This document shows positions 47,501 through 56,597 of a DNA stretch of 64,000 nucleotides, one piece after another (position 1 is the stretch's first letter; each line of letters opens with the position of its first letter). Made by a program: the position numbers and the translations under genes. The stretch comes from JACDAN01 sp963801855 (GTDB lineage Bacteria > Actinomycetota > Thermoleophilia > Gaiellales > Gaiellaceae): NCBI GenBank assembly GCA_963801855.1, contig CAWDGK010000001.1:62001-126000 (forward strand), given 5' to 3'. The notes below the pieces were generated by a model, which saw only the letters and a list, made by a program, of their open reading frames with translations, ran no database searches and had not been told where the DNA came from.

Positions 47501-47519
47501 TGGGTGAGCCAGTCACCCA
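47501..47519 (+). terminator. Possible weak terminator hairpin before pilA1
   Basis: TGGGTGA, GCCAG, TCACCCA forms a perfect 7-bp stem 29 bp after the preceding stop codon. No T-run follows, so it may instead be an mRNA-stabilising or attenuating structure. Confidence 0.3.
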
Positions 47520-47550
47520 TGGTGAGGGAGAGCATCCCCCAAAAGTGGCA

Positions 47551-47578
47551 TCACGCCGGATGGCGGGTCCGCCGATAT
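47551..47578 (+). promoter_or_regulatory. Sigma-28-like promoter of pilA1
   Basis: TCAC at 47551-47554, 16-nt spacer, GCCGATAT at 47571-47578. Unlike most others it has a 44-nt leader with a strong ribosome site (AGGAGGAG) before the GTG at 47623, suiting an abundant protein. Confidence 0.55.
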
Positions 47579-47622
47579 CAGCCTCGAGCCACCGACCTTT
47601 GCCCAATCAGGAGGAGAAACCT

Positions 47623-48009
47623 GTGCTTGCAAGACTGAATGAGCGGATCAACCGAAGCGATCGACAGGGTGGTTTCACCCTGATCGAGCTTCTCGTCGTC
47701 ATCATCATCATCGGCATCCTGCTCGCCATCGCAGTGCCGTCGTACATGAGCTTCCGTGACCGCGCCAACGACTCGGCTGCCAAGGCCAACGTCCGCGCCG
47801 CGATCCCGGGTGTTGAGGCGTTCTTCGCCGACTACAACACCTACGCAGGCGTGACGCCTGGGTTCCTGCAGTCGACGTACGACCAGGGGATCAAGAACAT
47901 CACGATCCCGACTGCGACGTCCTCGACGTACTGCATCCAGAGCGTCGTCGGCGGCAAGACCTGGAACAAGGGCGGCCCGGCCTCCGATCTGGCGACCGGC
48001 GCCTGCTAG
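47623..48009 (+). CDS. pilA: Major type IV pilin PilA (copy 1)
   Basis: 128 residues from a GTG with AGGAGGAG. The 17-residue leader (MLARLNERINRSDRQGG) is cut before FTLIELLVVIIIIGILLAIA, with Glu at +5 and an unbroken helix. The mature pilin of about 111 residues is small and ends in a C-terminal cysteine pair (SSTYCIQSVVG and DLATGAC), the usual disulfide-closed D-region. The gene has its own promoter and a strong hairpin terminator. The mature part is nearly identical to copy 2, but leader and upstream region differ. It is the main structural subunit of the pilus. Confidence 0.95.
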   Translation: MLARLNERINRSDRQGGFTLIELLVVIIIIGILLAIAVPSYMSFRDRANDSAAKANVRAAIPGVEAFFADYNTYAGVTPGFLQSTYDQGIKNITIPTATSSTYCIQSVVGGKTWNKGGPASDLATGAC

Positions 48010-48031
48010 TCCTCGCACCATCCGTTTGACC

Positions 48032-48058
48032 GAGAGGGGGCGCTCAGCGCCCCCTCTC
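48032..48058 (+). terminator. Strong hairpin terminator after pilA1
   Basis: A perfect 12-bp stem GAGAGGGGGCGC (48032-48043), loop TCA, GCGCCCCCTCTC (48047-48058), followed by TCATTT. It separates pilA1 from the promoter of pilA2, 13 bp further on. Confidence 0.75.
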
Positions 48059-48070
48059 TCATTTGGGGGA

Positions 48071-48098
48071 TCAAGTCCCCCATGGGCTCACCCGATAG
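48071..48098 (+). promoter_or_regulatory. Sigma-28-like promoter of pilA2
   Basis: TCAA at 48071-48074, 16-nt spacer, CCCGATAG at 48091-48098. A 32-nt leader with AGGAGG precedes the TTG start at 48131. It is an independent promoter for the second pilin. Confidence 0.65.
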
Positions 48099-48130
48099 AC
48101 GGGAGGTCCAATCGGAAAACAGGAGGAAGT

Positions 48131-48517
48131 TTGCTTACCAAGTTGCAGAATCGTGTTGCGAATCGTTCGACCGAGGGTGGTTTCACCCTGATCGAGCTTC
48201 TCGTCGTCATCATCATCATCGGCATCCTGCTCGCCATCGCAGTGCCGTCGTACATGAGCTTCCGTGACCGCGCCAACGACTCGGCTGCCAAGGCCAACGT
48301 CCGCGCCGCGATCCCGGGTGTTGAGGCGTTCTTCGCCGACTACAACACCTACGCAGGCGTCACGCCTGGGTTCCTGCAGTCGACGTACGACCAGGGGATC
48401 AAGAACATCACGATCCCGACTGCGACGTCCTCGACGTACTGCATCCAGAGCGCCGTCGGCGGCAAGACCTGGAACAAGAGCGGCCCGGCCTCCGATCTGG
48501 CTACCGGCGCCTGCTAG
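48131..48517 (+). CDS. pilA: Major type IV pilin PilA (copy 2)
   Basis: 128 residues; a TTG start is chosen because AGGAGG lies just upstream and the leader then has the same length as in copy 1. Leader MLTKLQNRVANRSTEGG, then FTLIELLVVIIIIGILLAIA. From that point to the stop only two residues differ from copy 1 (Val to Ala in SAVGG, Gly to Ser in NKSG) and about four bases in 338, whereas leader and upstream DNA are unrelated. The C-terminal Cys pair is kept. It has its own promoter and an intrinsic terminator. Differential regulation or dosage is likely. Confidence 0.93.
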   Translation: MLTKLQNRVANRSTEGGFTLIELLVVIIIIGILLAIAVPSYMSFRDRANDSAAKANVRAAIPGVEAFFADYNTYAGVTPGFLQSTYDQGIKNITIPTATSSTYCIQSAVGGKTWNKSGPASDLATGAC

Positions 48518-48540
48518 TTCAGAGCATCTCAGCTTGACGA

Positions 48541-48572
48541 AAAGGGCGCCGAAAGGCGCCCTTTTTCTTTTT
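48541..48572 (+). terminator. Rho-independent terminator after pilA2
   Basis: AAAGGGCGCC (48541-48550), loop GAAA, GGCGCCCTTT (48555-48564), continuing as a T-rich run to 48572. A textbook intrinsic terminator; its T-run leads directly into the -35 TCAA of the next promoter. Confidence 0.92.
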
Positions 48573-48599
48573 CAAGACGCGCGCCCGGCCCGCCGATAG
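48572..48599 (+). promoter_or_regulatory. Sigma-28-like promoter of the GT-C gene pair
   Basis: TCAA at 48572-48575, 16-nt spacer, GCCGATAG at 48592-48599. The GTG start is 7 nt downstream without a ribosome site (leaderless). Confidence 0.68.
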
Positions 48600-48606
48600 A
48601 CCCAGT

Positions 48607-50746
48607 GTGGTTGCGGCGCCCACCTCCTTGCCTGCTCGCGCGCTCCTGCGTGGCCGTGCGGCTGCCCGTGTGGACGCGGCGGCGTTCCCGCTCCTCGCGG
48701 GCCTGATCGGCATCTCGTTCGCGGCCCGCCTCGTCGCGGGTTGGTTCCGGGCGACGCCCAACTACTTCCCGGACGAGTACCTCTACGCCGAGCTCGCGCG
48801 GTCGCTCGTCGAGTCAGGCCGCCCGTCCGTTCGCGGCATCGACATCGGGTTCCCGTCGCTGCTCCAACCCGTCCTGACCGCGCCCACCTGGCTGGCGAGC
48901 GACGTCATCGTCTCGTATCCGGCTGACCCAGGCCCTCGGCGCGCTCGCGATGTCGCTGGTCGCCGTCCCCGTCTTCGCGCTCGGACGGAGGCTCGGCCTG
49001 GGTCGACCCGCTCGCGCTTGCCGCCGCCGCCCTCTCGCTGGCCGTTCCCGGACCTGCTGTTCGCCTCGTGGGTCATGGCGGAGCCGTTCGCCTACCCGCT
49101 GTTCGCCGCCGTCGTGCTCGCCGGCACCGCGGCGCTCTCCGAGCCGAGCAGGCGCCGCGGCCTCGTCTTCGTCGTGCTCGTCGCCCTTGCTGCATTCGCT
49201 CGGGCGCAGTTCGCGATCCTGCCGCTCTGCTTCGTCGCCTCGGTCTTCCTCGTCGGCCTCCGGGAGCGGCGCCTCCGTTCCGTCCTCCGTGAGCAGGCAC
49301 TTCCGCTCGGAGTCTTCGCCGGAGTCGGTCTGGCCGTCGCGCTCGTCGGAGTCGGCCGGGTTCTCGGTCTGTACCGAAGTGCTCTCGACGGGCGCGCCGA
49401 CCCGGTCGAGCTGATCGAGCGCATCGGCGTGAACGCTCTCGTCCTCGCCTATGCGTCCGGGTGGATCCTGGTGCCGGGTGCGCTGCTCGCGCTCGCACTC
49501 GTGCTCGGCCGCCCGCGCTCGCGAGCCGAGCTCGCGTTCGGCGCGCTCTTCCTGACGACAGCGGTCGCCCTTCTGTTGGAGGCCAGTCTCGCCGGCGCGG
49601 TGGAGAGCGCCCAGGAGCGCTACGTCTTCTACGTCCTTCCGCTCGTGGCCGTGGCCTTCTGCGTCTACGCAGTCGCGGGGTTGGCCGGCCCGGACGCCTC
49701 TCGCTCTCGTCACCTCGCTGTTGATCGCTCGCCTCTGCGCAGGTGCCGCCTGGCCGGCTTGACTGCTGCCGACGGCAAGTCTCAGTCGCCGTTCCTGCTT
49801 GCCGCCTTCAGGTTCGAGGAGGCGCTCGGCAGCCCCGGGACGGGCTCGCTCGCCCTCGCCGCCGCGGCAGCGCTTCTCGGGATCGGTGCGATTCTCCTCT
49901 CGACGCGACCTGCGCTCGCCACGCCGATCGTGGTCGGCGTGGCGCTCGCCGCCTCGGCTGCGGCATCGGTCGGCGCCGTCGCCTTCGACAACCGGAACTC
50001 GGCGTCCATTCGCGCTGCGTTCCTTCCTGCGGAGCGGTCGTGGATCGACCGTGCCGGCTTCGAGGACGTCACGCTCGTGCGCGGCGCCGACGGCGTCCGC
50101 ACGGAGGCACTCGAGCAGCTCTTCTGGAACCGCTCGGTCGACCGGGTCGTGCTGCTCCCGGGAGCCGAGGAGGTCGACCACTTCCAGTCGTCAGCCCTCA
50201 GCCTCGGAAGCGAGGGAAGCCTCCGCGCCGAAGGACGTCCTCTCACCGGACCGGTGCTCGTCGACGGGTACGGAGGGACGATCGTGCTGGCCGACGCTCA
50301 GCGGGTCGCCTCGTCCCAGTCCTACACCCTCTGGCGGCCTAACGGCGCAAGCCCGCCTCGCGCTCTACCTCGCCGGCCGCTACAGCGACGGGTGGCTGGC
50401 AGGGATCGGCCGCATGTACCTCTGGCCGGATCAACGCGGCGGGACGATCGCGCGCCGCGTGAGCTTGACCCTGACCGCTCCTGCCGGCGCGGAGGGGATG
50501 GTCATCCGCTTCCAGGAGCCGGGGAAGCGCCGCCGAGACGTGAGGCTCGTCCCCGGGCGGCCCGAGACAGTCGTGTTCGACGTGTGCTCGCGGGGCCCCT
50601 GGCACATCACGTACGTCTCGAGCATCCGGGGGTTCGTCGACACCCGAGTCGTCAGCGCACGGGCGAGCGAGCCCCGACTCGGCTCCACGTCGTGCTCGGC
50701 CGAATCGCTGCGCGCGCCGCTCGCCTTGCCCGAGCAAACCGCATGA
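48607..50746 (+). CDS. GT-C-type polytopic glycosyltransferase-like protein 1 (frameshifted)
   Basis: About 710 residues in pieces; frames change near 48920, 49010 and 50335. A hydrophobic N-terminal region has the GT-C first-loop signature (ATPNYFPDEYLYAELARSLV, with Asp-Glu) and about ten membrane spans (such as LVFVVLVALAAFARAQFAIL). A soluble C-terminal domain follows (IDRAGFEDVTLVRGADGVRT, LALYLAGRYSDGWLAGIGRM). GT-C enzymes use lipid-linked sugars at the outer membrane face. It lies just after the pilins and shares an operon with a paralog (ATGA overlap). Pilin or surface glycosylation is a reasonable inference, but no donor or acceptor can be read. Confidence 0.7.
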
Positions 50747-52822
50747 GCGTCCAGACTCTCGAGCGGCCTGCCGACCAGGCGCCGCGACCGGTGGTCGACG
50801 CTCCGCCCGGCCGCGCCCGTTCCCGGCGCTGGCCCCTCGCGCTCGTGGCGCTCTTCTGCGTGGCGACCCTCTATCACTGGCTCCAGTCACGCGGCCATGT
50901 GACACCCGCGGTCTTCACGGACGAGCTGATGTTCTCGGAGCTCGCCCGGAGCCTGGCAGAGGGCAACGGCCTCACGGTTCGTGGCCGCGACTTCCCCTTC
51001 CCGGCGGTCGTCCCGGTCCTGTTCCAGGCTCCCGCATGGCTGCTCGGCGGCGCCTCTGCCTATGCGCTTGCGAAGACGCTGAACGCCGTCCTGATGTGCC
51101 TGGCAGTCTTCCCCGCCTGGGGCCTCGCCCGGCTCGTTCTGCGCCCGGGTCACGCGTTCTGCGTCGCAGTCGCGACGGTCGCAGGCGGCGCCATGCTCTA
51201 CCACTCGTACCTGACCTCTGAAGCGGTCGCCTACCCGATCTACCTGCTGGCCGTCGCTGTTTGCGTCCGCGCTCTGGCCGAGCCGTCGCGTCGCTGGGAC
51301 ATCGCAGCCGTGCTCGTGCTGGTGCTCGCCGTGCTCACGCGGGCGCAGTTCGCTGCGCTTCCGGTCGCCTTCCTGGTCGCCGTTCTCCTTGTCGGGCGAC
51401 CGTTGCGCCGCCATGCAGTCGCGCTCGTCGCGCTCGGCGCCCTCGCCGTCGGCGCGGCGGTGCAGGGCGTGTCGGGCCTGGGGTTCTATGCAGGCGCGGG
51501 TCAGCTCGACTACTCGGTCGTCGAAACGCTGCGCTGGGCCGGATGGACGGCAGGGCTGCTCCCGTTCACCGCGGGACTGCTCGTCGTCCCGGGCGCGCTG
51601 ATGGGACTCGGATACGCGATGACGAAGGCGCGCAGCCGGGCTGAACGAGCCTTTGGCGTCATGGCGCTCCTGCTGCTCGTGGCCGGACCGTTGCAGGCAG
51701 GGCTCATTGCCTCTGGCGAGGCCGACCGGCCGCTCGAGCGTTACGTGTTCTACGCCGTGCCGCTCCTCTTCGTCTCGTTCTTCCTCTACGTCGAGCGAGG
51801 GGCGCCGCGGCGAATGCTCTACGCGGGAGTCGCCCTGGCACTTGGTGGGCTCGCTCTGGCGCTGCCCCTGGCATCGCTCGCCGTCGACCCGTTCTCGTTC
51901 GACTCGACCACGCTGTCCTCCGTCGCCGATCTCGGGCGGCGGCTCACGCTCGGGGATGCGGTCGCGCTCTTCGGGACCGGGGGGCTGGTCGCCGCGCTGC
52001 TGGTGGCGGCTCTCCCGCTCAGGCGGGTCGCCGTTCCGGTCGCCGCCCTCTCGATCGTTCTCGCGTTCGCCATAGGCGATCGCCGCATACTCGGGCGACC
52101 GCCGCATGACGCGCCGAGCACTGGATGCGGCGCCGGCGCAGCCCGACTGGCTCGATCGGCTCGGACTTCCAGATGCTGATGTGCTCGTGCTTCCGGGCGG
52201 CTCGCTGCACTTCGGCTGGATGCTCGAGTCCTGGAACCGGAACGTCGGCCGGACGCTGCACCTCGGCGACGTCCACGTCGATCCGCTTCCGTCTACGCAG
52301 GTCGGCGTTCTTCCCGACGGCGTCGTCGCAGACGGCAGTCGTAAGCCGATCAGCAGCGCCTACGTCGTGGCGAACGACCTTGGAACGCAGGTCGAGCTCG
52401 TCGGTTCACGAGTCGCCACTCCGATTCCCGGGCTCACCTTGTACAAGCCAGAGGGCGTCTTGCGGTTGTCCTCGCTTGCCGACGGCCTGTACCACGATGG
52501 CTGGGCTCGAGCCGTCCTGAACTACACGGCGTGGCCGAAGGGCGTTGCGGACGGCTGGTACCACGTGCGCCTGGAGCTCCCGAAAGGCTCGGAGCCTCGC
52601 GGAGTCACCTTTGCTGCCGGCCCGTTCCGCACCCAGGGGAGACTTGCTCCCGAGAGGCCGCTGGAGCTCCGCATTCCGGTCTCCGGCAAGCCGATTCCGC
52701 AGCTCGCGATCCGCATCGACCGAGCTGACCTGATCGGCGCGGATACCCGCCGCCCGAGGCTCGTCGCAGCCCGCGTCACCACCCTGGAATTCGTACCGAA
52801 ACCCGGTTCAAGAAACGGGTGA
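50743..52822 (+). CDS. GT-C-type polytopic glycosyltransferase-like protein 2 (one frameshift)
   Basis: About 693 residues, paralogous to the preceding protein. The first-loop signature is TPAVFTDELMFSELARSLAE, the later motif is VLTRAQFAALPVAFLVAVLL, and the shared loop reads ERYVFYAVPLLFVSFFLYVE. After about eleven spans and a shift near 52100 there is a C-terminal extracytoplasmic domain (DAPAQPDWLDRLGLPDADVLV-like start, LHFGWMLESWNRNVGRTLHL, LTLYKPEGVLRLSSLADGLY) with a terminal beta-sandwich-like part. The start overlaps the previous stop as ATGA. The two may form a heteromer or act in sequence on pilins. Confidence 0.72.
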
Positions 52823-52835
52823 AACCTGCCGATAG
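52808..52835 (+). promoter_or_regulatory. Sigma-28-like promoter of the pilT2-MNO operon
   Basis: TCAA at 52808-52811, 16-nt spacer, GCCGATAG at 52828-52835. An 18-nt leader carries a GAGGGA ribosome site (52843-52848) before the ATG at 52854. Confidence 0.68.
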
Positions 52836-52853
52836 CTCATTTGAGGGATCACT

Positions 52854-53987
52854 ATGACTGCGGCCTTTTCAATCGACACTCTGCTCGAGCAGATGGTGGC
52901 GCACAGCGCCTCCGATCTGCACGTAACCGTCGGATCCAAGCCGGTCCTGCGTCTACGTGGCCATCTCCACCGGCTCGAGGAGCTTCCGGTGCTGACCGCA
53001 GAGGACACGCGGGATCTCCTGTACCGGATCACGTCGACTGAGCAGCAGAAGAAGCTCGAGATCGAGCGGCAGCTCGACATGTCGTACTCGATCCCCGGCG
53101 TCGCCCGCTTCCGAGTGAACATCTACTCGCAGCGCGAGAGCCTCGCCGGCGCCTTCCGCCTGATCCCGACCGAGCTCAAGACCCTCGAGGAGCTCGGCAT
53201 GCCCAAGTCGCTCTACGAGTTCTGCGAGAAGCCTCGCGGCCTGATCCTCGTCACCGGCCCGACGGGCTCCGGTAAGTCGACGACGCTCTCTGCGCTGATC
53301 GACGAGATCAACCGGACCCGCGCCGACCACATCATCACGATCGAAGACCCGATCGAGTTTCTGCACAGGCACAAGAACTGCGTCGTCAACCAGCGAGAGC
53401 TCGGCCCCGACGCAACGAGCTTCGCGGACGCGCTCCGCGGCGCGCTCCGCCAGGACCCCGACGTGATCCTCCTCGGCGAGATGCGCGACCTCGAGACGAT
53501 CTCCACCGCGCTCACCGCGGCCGAGACCGGCCACCTCGTTTTCGCCACGCTGCACACCCAGGACGCCTCGTCGACGGTCGACCGGCTGATCGACGTCTTC
53601 CCGGCGGCCCAGCAGGGCCAGATCCGAACCCAGATCGCCGGCTCGCTGCAGGGCGTTGTCACTCAGACGCTCGTACCGACCATCGACGGCCAGGGCCGTG
53701 TTCCCGCCGTCGAGCTCCTCTTTCCGGACGACGCCGTCCGGAACCTGATCCGCCAGGCGAAGGTCGAGCAGGTCTACTCGATCATGCAGACCGGCACCGC
53801 CCGCGGGATGATGACGCTCGAGCAGTCCCTCGCCGAGCTCTGTCTGCGCGGAGTGATCGATCAGGAGACCGCCATCTCTCGCTCCAGCAGGCCCGACCAG
53901 TTGCTGGGCCTCATCGAGCGCAACACCCTCGACCCCGAGCAGGCTGAGCAACTGGCTTCCGCGAGCGGCTTGCGCGTGGCGGGCTGA
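52854..53987 (+). CDS. pilT: Pilus retraction ATPase PilT (copy 2, canonical)
   Basis: 377 residues. All PilT marks are present: ASDLHVTVGSKPVLRLRGHL, Walker A VTGPTGSGKSTTLSALI, Asp box ITIEDPIEFLHRHKNC, Walker B RQDPDVILLGEMRDLETIST, His box TLHTQDASSTVDRLID. The retraction-specific helix AVRNLIRQAKVEQVYSIMQT is close to the AIRNLIREGK consensus. It depolymerises pili, driving twitching or DNA uptake. It heads an operon with pilM, pilN, pilO and a PilP-like gene, so retraction motor and alignment complex are made together. Copy 1 at 31402 is more diverged. Confidence 0.95.
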   Translation: MTAAFSIDTLLEQMVAHSASDLHVTVGSKPVLRLRGHLHRLEELPVLTAEDTRDLLYRITSTEQQKKLEIERQLDMSYSIPGVARFRVNIYSQRESLAGAFRLIPTELKTLEELGMPKSLYEFCEKPRGLILVTGPTGSGKSTTLSALIDEINRTRADHIITIEDPIEFLHRHKNCVVNQRELGPDATSFADALRGALRQDPDVILLGEMRDLETISTALTAAETGHLVFATLHTQDASSTVDRLIDVFPAAQQGQIRTQIAGSLQGVVTQTLVPTIDGQGRVPAVELLFPDDAVRNLIRQAKVEQVYSIMQTGTARGMMTLEQSLAELCLRGVIDQETAISRSSRPDQLLGLIERNTLDPEQAEQLASASGLRVAG

Positions 53988-53989
53988 CC

Positions 53990-55285
53990 ATGGACCTGAA
54001 GAAAGAGATCAAGTTCTCCGACCTGCTCCCGAAGCGCGGGAAGAAGGCCGCAGCTGCCGAGACCCCCGTCGCTGCCGCGCCGAAGCCCGAGAAGCCGAAG
54101 CGCGAGCGCAAGCGTCCCTTCAGCCGCTCCAAGCCCGAGAAGGCCCCGAGCGAGCAGGCGGCGCCCAAGGCCGCAAAGGCACCAAGGGCCAAGAGGCAGG
54201 TGCGCGTTTCCCACGGCCGCAAGAAGAAGTTCATCGGTTTGAAGATCGGCGCGTCCCAGATCTCCGCCGCGCAGGTCGTGAACAACGGCGGCGCGCACGT
54301 CATGCAGCTAGCCCAGGGCAGCCTCGACGCCGGCATCGTCGTCGGCGGGGAGCTGCGCGAGCCCGAGGCGCTCGCCGCGGCCTTGCGCGACTTCTTCAAG
54401 AAGAACGGGCTCTCGCGTCAGAACGTCCGGCTCGGGATCTCCAACAACCGCATCGGCGTCCGGATGTTCGAGATCGGCGGGATCGACGATCCCAAGCAGC
54501 TCACGAACGCGATCCGCTACCGGGCGCAGGAAGTCCTTCCGATCCCGATCGAGGAGGCGGTGCTCGACTACCAGATTCTCAGCGAGTACACGGACGGCGA
54601 GGGTCATCTCAAGCGCCGCGTGCTGCTCGTCGTCGCCTACCGCGACCTGGTCGACCGCTACACCGCCGCCTGCAAGAAGGCGGGCATCAAGCTCGCGGGC
54701 ATCGATCTCGAGGCGTTCGCGATCCTGCGGGCACTCGCGCCGCTCGTCGAGGACCGTCCTGAGCCCGGAACCGCCGCTCTCGTCGTCGTCAGCGTCGGCC
54801 ATGACCGGACGACGTTCGCCGTCTCCGACGGCAACGCCTGCCAGTTCACACGTGTGCTGGACTGGGGTGGAGCGTCCCTCAACTCGGGCATCGCCAAGGC
54901 GCTCGACCTCGCACCCTCCGAGGCCGAGCCGATCAAGCTTTCCCTCTCCCTCGCCGAGCCCTCCATCCCGGCGGGCCTGACGAGCGAGCAGGCCGAGAAG
55001 GTTCGCGAGGCAGTGATGCTCGAGCTGCAGACCTTCGCCCGAGAGCTCGTCTCCTCGCTCCAGTTCTACCAGTCTCAAACCGGCTCGCTCGGGATCGGCG
55101 AGATCATTCTCACGGGCGGCACCGCGCAGCTTCCAGGGTTCGCTGCGGAGCTCGCCAAGCTGATCGGGGTCCGAGTTCGCGTCGGTGATCCTCTTGCCAA
55201 CGTCAAGGTCTCCAAGAAGGTCGACCGAGATCAGCCCCTCGGCTCGATGGCCGCTGCGATCGGCCTGGGGATCGAGAGCGCCTGA
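53990..55285 (+). CDS. pilM: Pilus alignment protein PilM (actin-like) with basic N-terminal extension
   Basis: 431 residues. The first ~78 are Lys/Ala/Pro-rich and look disordered (KPEKPKRERKRPFSRSKPEK), an extension beyond the usual ~350-residue PilM. The rest is the FtsA/actin-like fold: KFIGLKIGASQISAAQVVNN, KQLTNAIRYRAQEVLPIPIE, VVVSVGHDRTTFAVSDG, IGEIILTGGTAQLPGFAAEL. PilM is a cytosolic ATP-binding ring component that binds the N-terminal tail of PilN. It starts 2 bp after pilT and ends overlapping pilN (TGATG). The basic tail may contact membrane or motor ATPases. Confidence 0.93.
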   Translation: MDLKKEIKFSDLLPKRGKKAAAAETPVAAAPKPEKPKRERKRPFSRSKPEKAPSEQAAPKAAKAPRAKRQVRVSHGRKKKFIGLKIGASQISAAQVVNNGGAHVMQLAQGSLDAGIVVGGELREPEALAAALRDFFKKNGLSRQNVRLGISNNRIGVRMFEIGGIDDPKQLTNAIRYRAQEVLPIPIEEAVLDYQILSEYTDGEGHLKRRVLLVVAYRDLVDRYTAACKKAGIKLAGIDLEAFAILRALAPLVEDRPEPGTAALVVVSVGHDRTTFAVSDGNACQFTRVLDWGGASLNSGIAKALDLAPSEAEPIKLSLSLAEPSIPAGLTSEQAEKVREAVMLELQTFARELVSSLQFYQSQTGSLGIGEIILTGGTAQLPGFAAELAKLIGVRVRVGDPLANVKVSKKVDRDQPLGSMAAAIGLGIESA

Positions 55286-55890
55286 TGCGAGCCGTCAACC
55301 TTCTCCCGCGAGACGAAAGTCGGACCCGCCGCCAGCCCGGCGCCGTGTCCCTGACCGCCGTCCTCGGCGCAGTGCTTCTCACCGCCGTCATGTGCGGGTG
55401 GTTCCTGATGGCGAGCTCCGGCGTGAGCGAGCGCCAGGGCGAGCTCGACGGCCTTCGCGCCGAGCTGGCCGCGATCCCGCCGCCCCCTCCGCCTCCGGAG
55501 AGCCACTCGAACCTCGTCGCGGAGAAGGACGCACGGCTGACCCTCCTCGGCAAGGCGCTCGCGAGCCGCATCGCCTGGGACCGCGTCCTCCGTGAGGTCT
55601 CGCTCGTCATCCCCGACGACGTCTGGCTCGAGGCCATGAACACGAACGGGCCCGATCCTGCCGTCGCAGCTCCGCTGCCCGGTCAGGCCCCGGCTGCCGG
55701 CGGCGGCTTCAACATCACCGGCTACACGTACTCCCATGACGGCGTCGCCCGCCTGCTGGCCCGCCTTTCGGTCATCCCTCACCTCGAGAACGTCAAGCTC
55801 GGATCGAGCGTGCTCGACACCGAGGGCAAGCGTCCCACCGTCAAGTTTGCGATCAACGCGACCCTGCGGGCCGCGGAGGTGGCCTCATGA
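55285..55890 (+). CDS. pilN: Pilus alignment protein PilN
   Basis: 201 residues. The N-terminal MRAVNLLPRDESRTRR matches the conserved PilN segment (NLLP) that docks into PilM. One membrane span follows (LTAVLGAVLLTAVMCGWFLM), then a short coiled coil with a PPPPPPP break and an alpha/beta domain (AWDRVLREVSLVIPDDVWLE, GYTYSHDGVARLLARLSVIP). It forms a heterodimer with PilO in the envelope, linking PilM in the cytosol to external parts. Overlaps at both ends (TGATG and ATGA) show tight coupling. Confidence 0.9.
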   Translation: MRAVNLLPRDESRTRRQPGAVSLTAVLGAVLLTAVMCGWFLMASSGVSERQGELDGLRAELAAIPPPPPPPESHSNLVAEKDARLTLLGKALASRIAWDRVLREVSLVIPDDVWLEAMNTNGPDPAVAAPLPGQAPAAGGGFNITGYTYSHDGVARLLARLSVIPHLENVKLGSSVLDTEGKRPTVKFAINATLRAAEVAS

Positions 55891-56597
55891 GCGGCAAGCA
55901 GCGGATTCCGAAGCCCGCCGCGATCGCCCTCGTGCTCGTCGGCCTCCTCGTCGCGGCTGCGCTGGGCTACTTCGTCCTGATCTCCCCGAAGCGCTCGGCG
56001 GCAGCGGAGCTCACCACGCAGATTGCCTCCACCGAGACCGAGATCCAGACTCGCCGCATCGCGCAGCGCGTGACCCCCACGGCCGAGCCGATTCGCGCCG
56101 CCGACCTCTTTCGCGTCACCAAGGCGATGCCGAGCAAGTCCGACATGCCCGGAGTGCTGCTGGAGCTCAACCGGATCGCCCGTGAGACCGGCATCCGCTT
56201 CGAGTCGATCACGCCGCAGGACGGGACGGACGCAGGCGGGTACCTCCGCCAGCCCATCGACCTCATCTTCGAGGGCAACTTCTACGAGCTCTCCGACTTC
56301 CTGTACCGCCTGAGGACGCTCGTCGCCGTGCAGAACGGCGAGCTCCGGGCCAAGGGCCGGCTCTTCACCGTGCGGACGCTGAGCTTCGTCGAGGGCGAGC
56401 GCGCATTCCCGCAGATCAAGGCGACTCTCGGAGTGGACGCCTACGTCTACGGAACCGGCGACCCGAACGCTGCGCCGGTGCCGACACCCGCTCCTGCTCC
56501 TGCTGCTCCCGCTCCTGCCCCTGCTCCGGCGCCGGCTCCCCAGACGACGCCCCAGCCCACCGCTGCACCCGCGGCGAGCGCCACGGAAGGCTCCTGA
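55887..56597 (+). CDS. pilO: Pilus alignment protein PilO
   Basis: 236 residues. One membrane span (IALVLVGLLVAAALGYFVLI) is followed by a coiled coil (SAAAELTTQIASTETEIQTR) and the PilO ferredoxin-like domain (MPGVLLELNRIARETGIRFE, DLIFEGNFYELSDFLYRLRT, LFTVRTLSFVEGERAFPQIK). A Pro/Ala-rich C-terminal tail of about 45 residues could cross the peptidoglycan. It pairs with PilN. Its stop overlaps the start of the PilP-like gene (TGATG). Confidence 0.9.
   Translation: MSGKQRIPKPAAIALVLVGLLVAAALGYFVLISPKRSAAAELTTQIASTETEIQTRRIAQRVTPTAEPIRAADLFRVTKAMPSKSDMPGVLLELNRIARETGIRFESITPQDGTDAGGYLRQPIDLIFEGNFYELSDFLYRLRTLVAVQNGELRAKGRLFTVRTLSFVEGERAFPQIKATLGVDAYVYGTGDPNAAPVPTPAPAPAAPAPAPAPAPAPQTTPQPTAAPAASATEGS

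Noticed and set aside
47623..48517. Near-identical tandem blocks read as an insertion sequence or direct-repeat mobile element
   Set aside because: The repeated part is exactly the mature pilin coding region with no transposase or terminal repeats.
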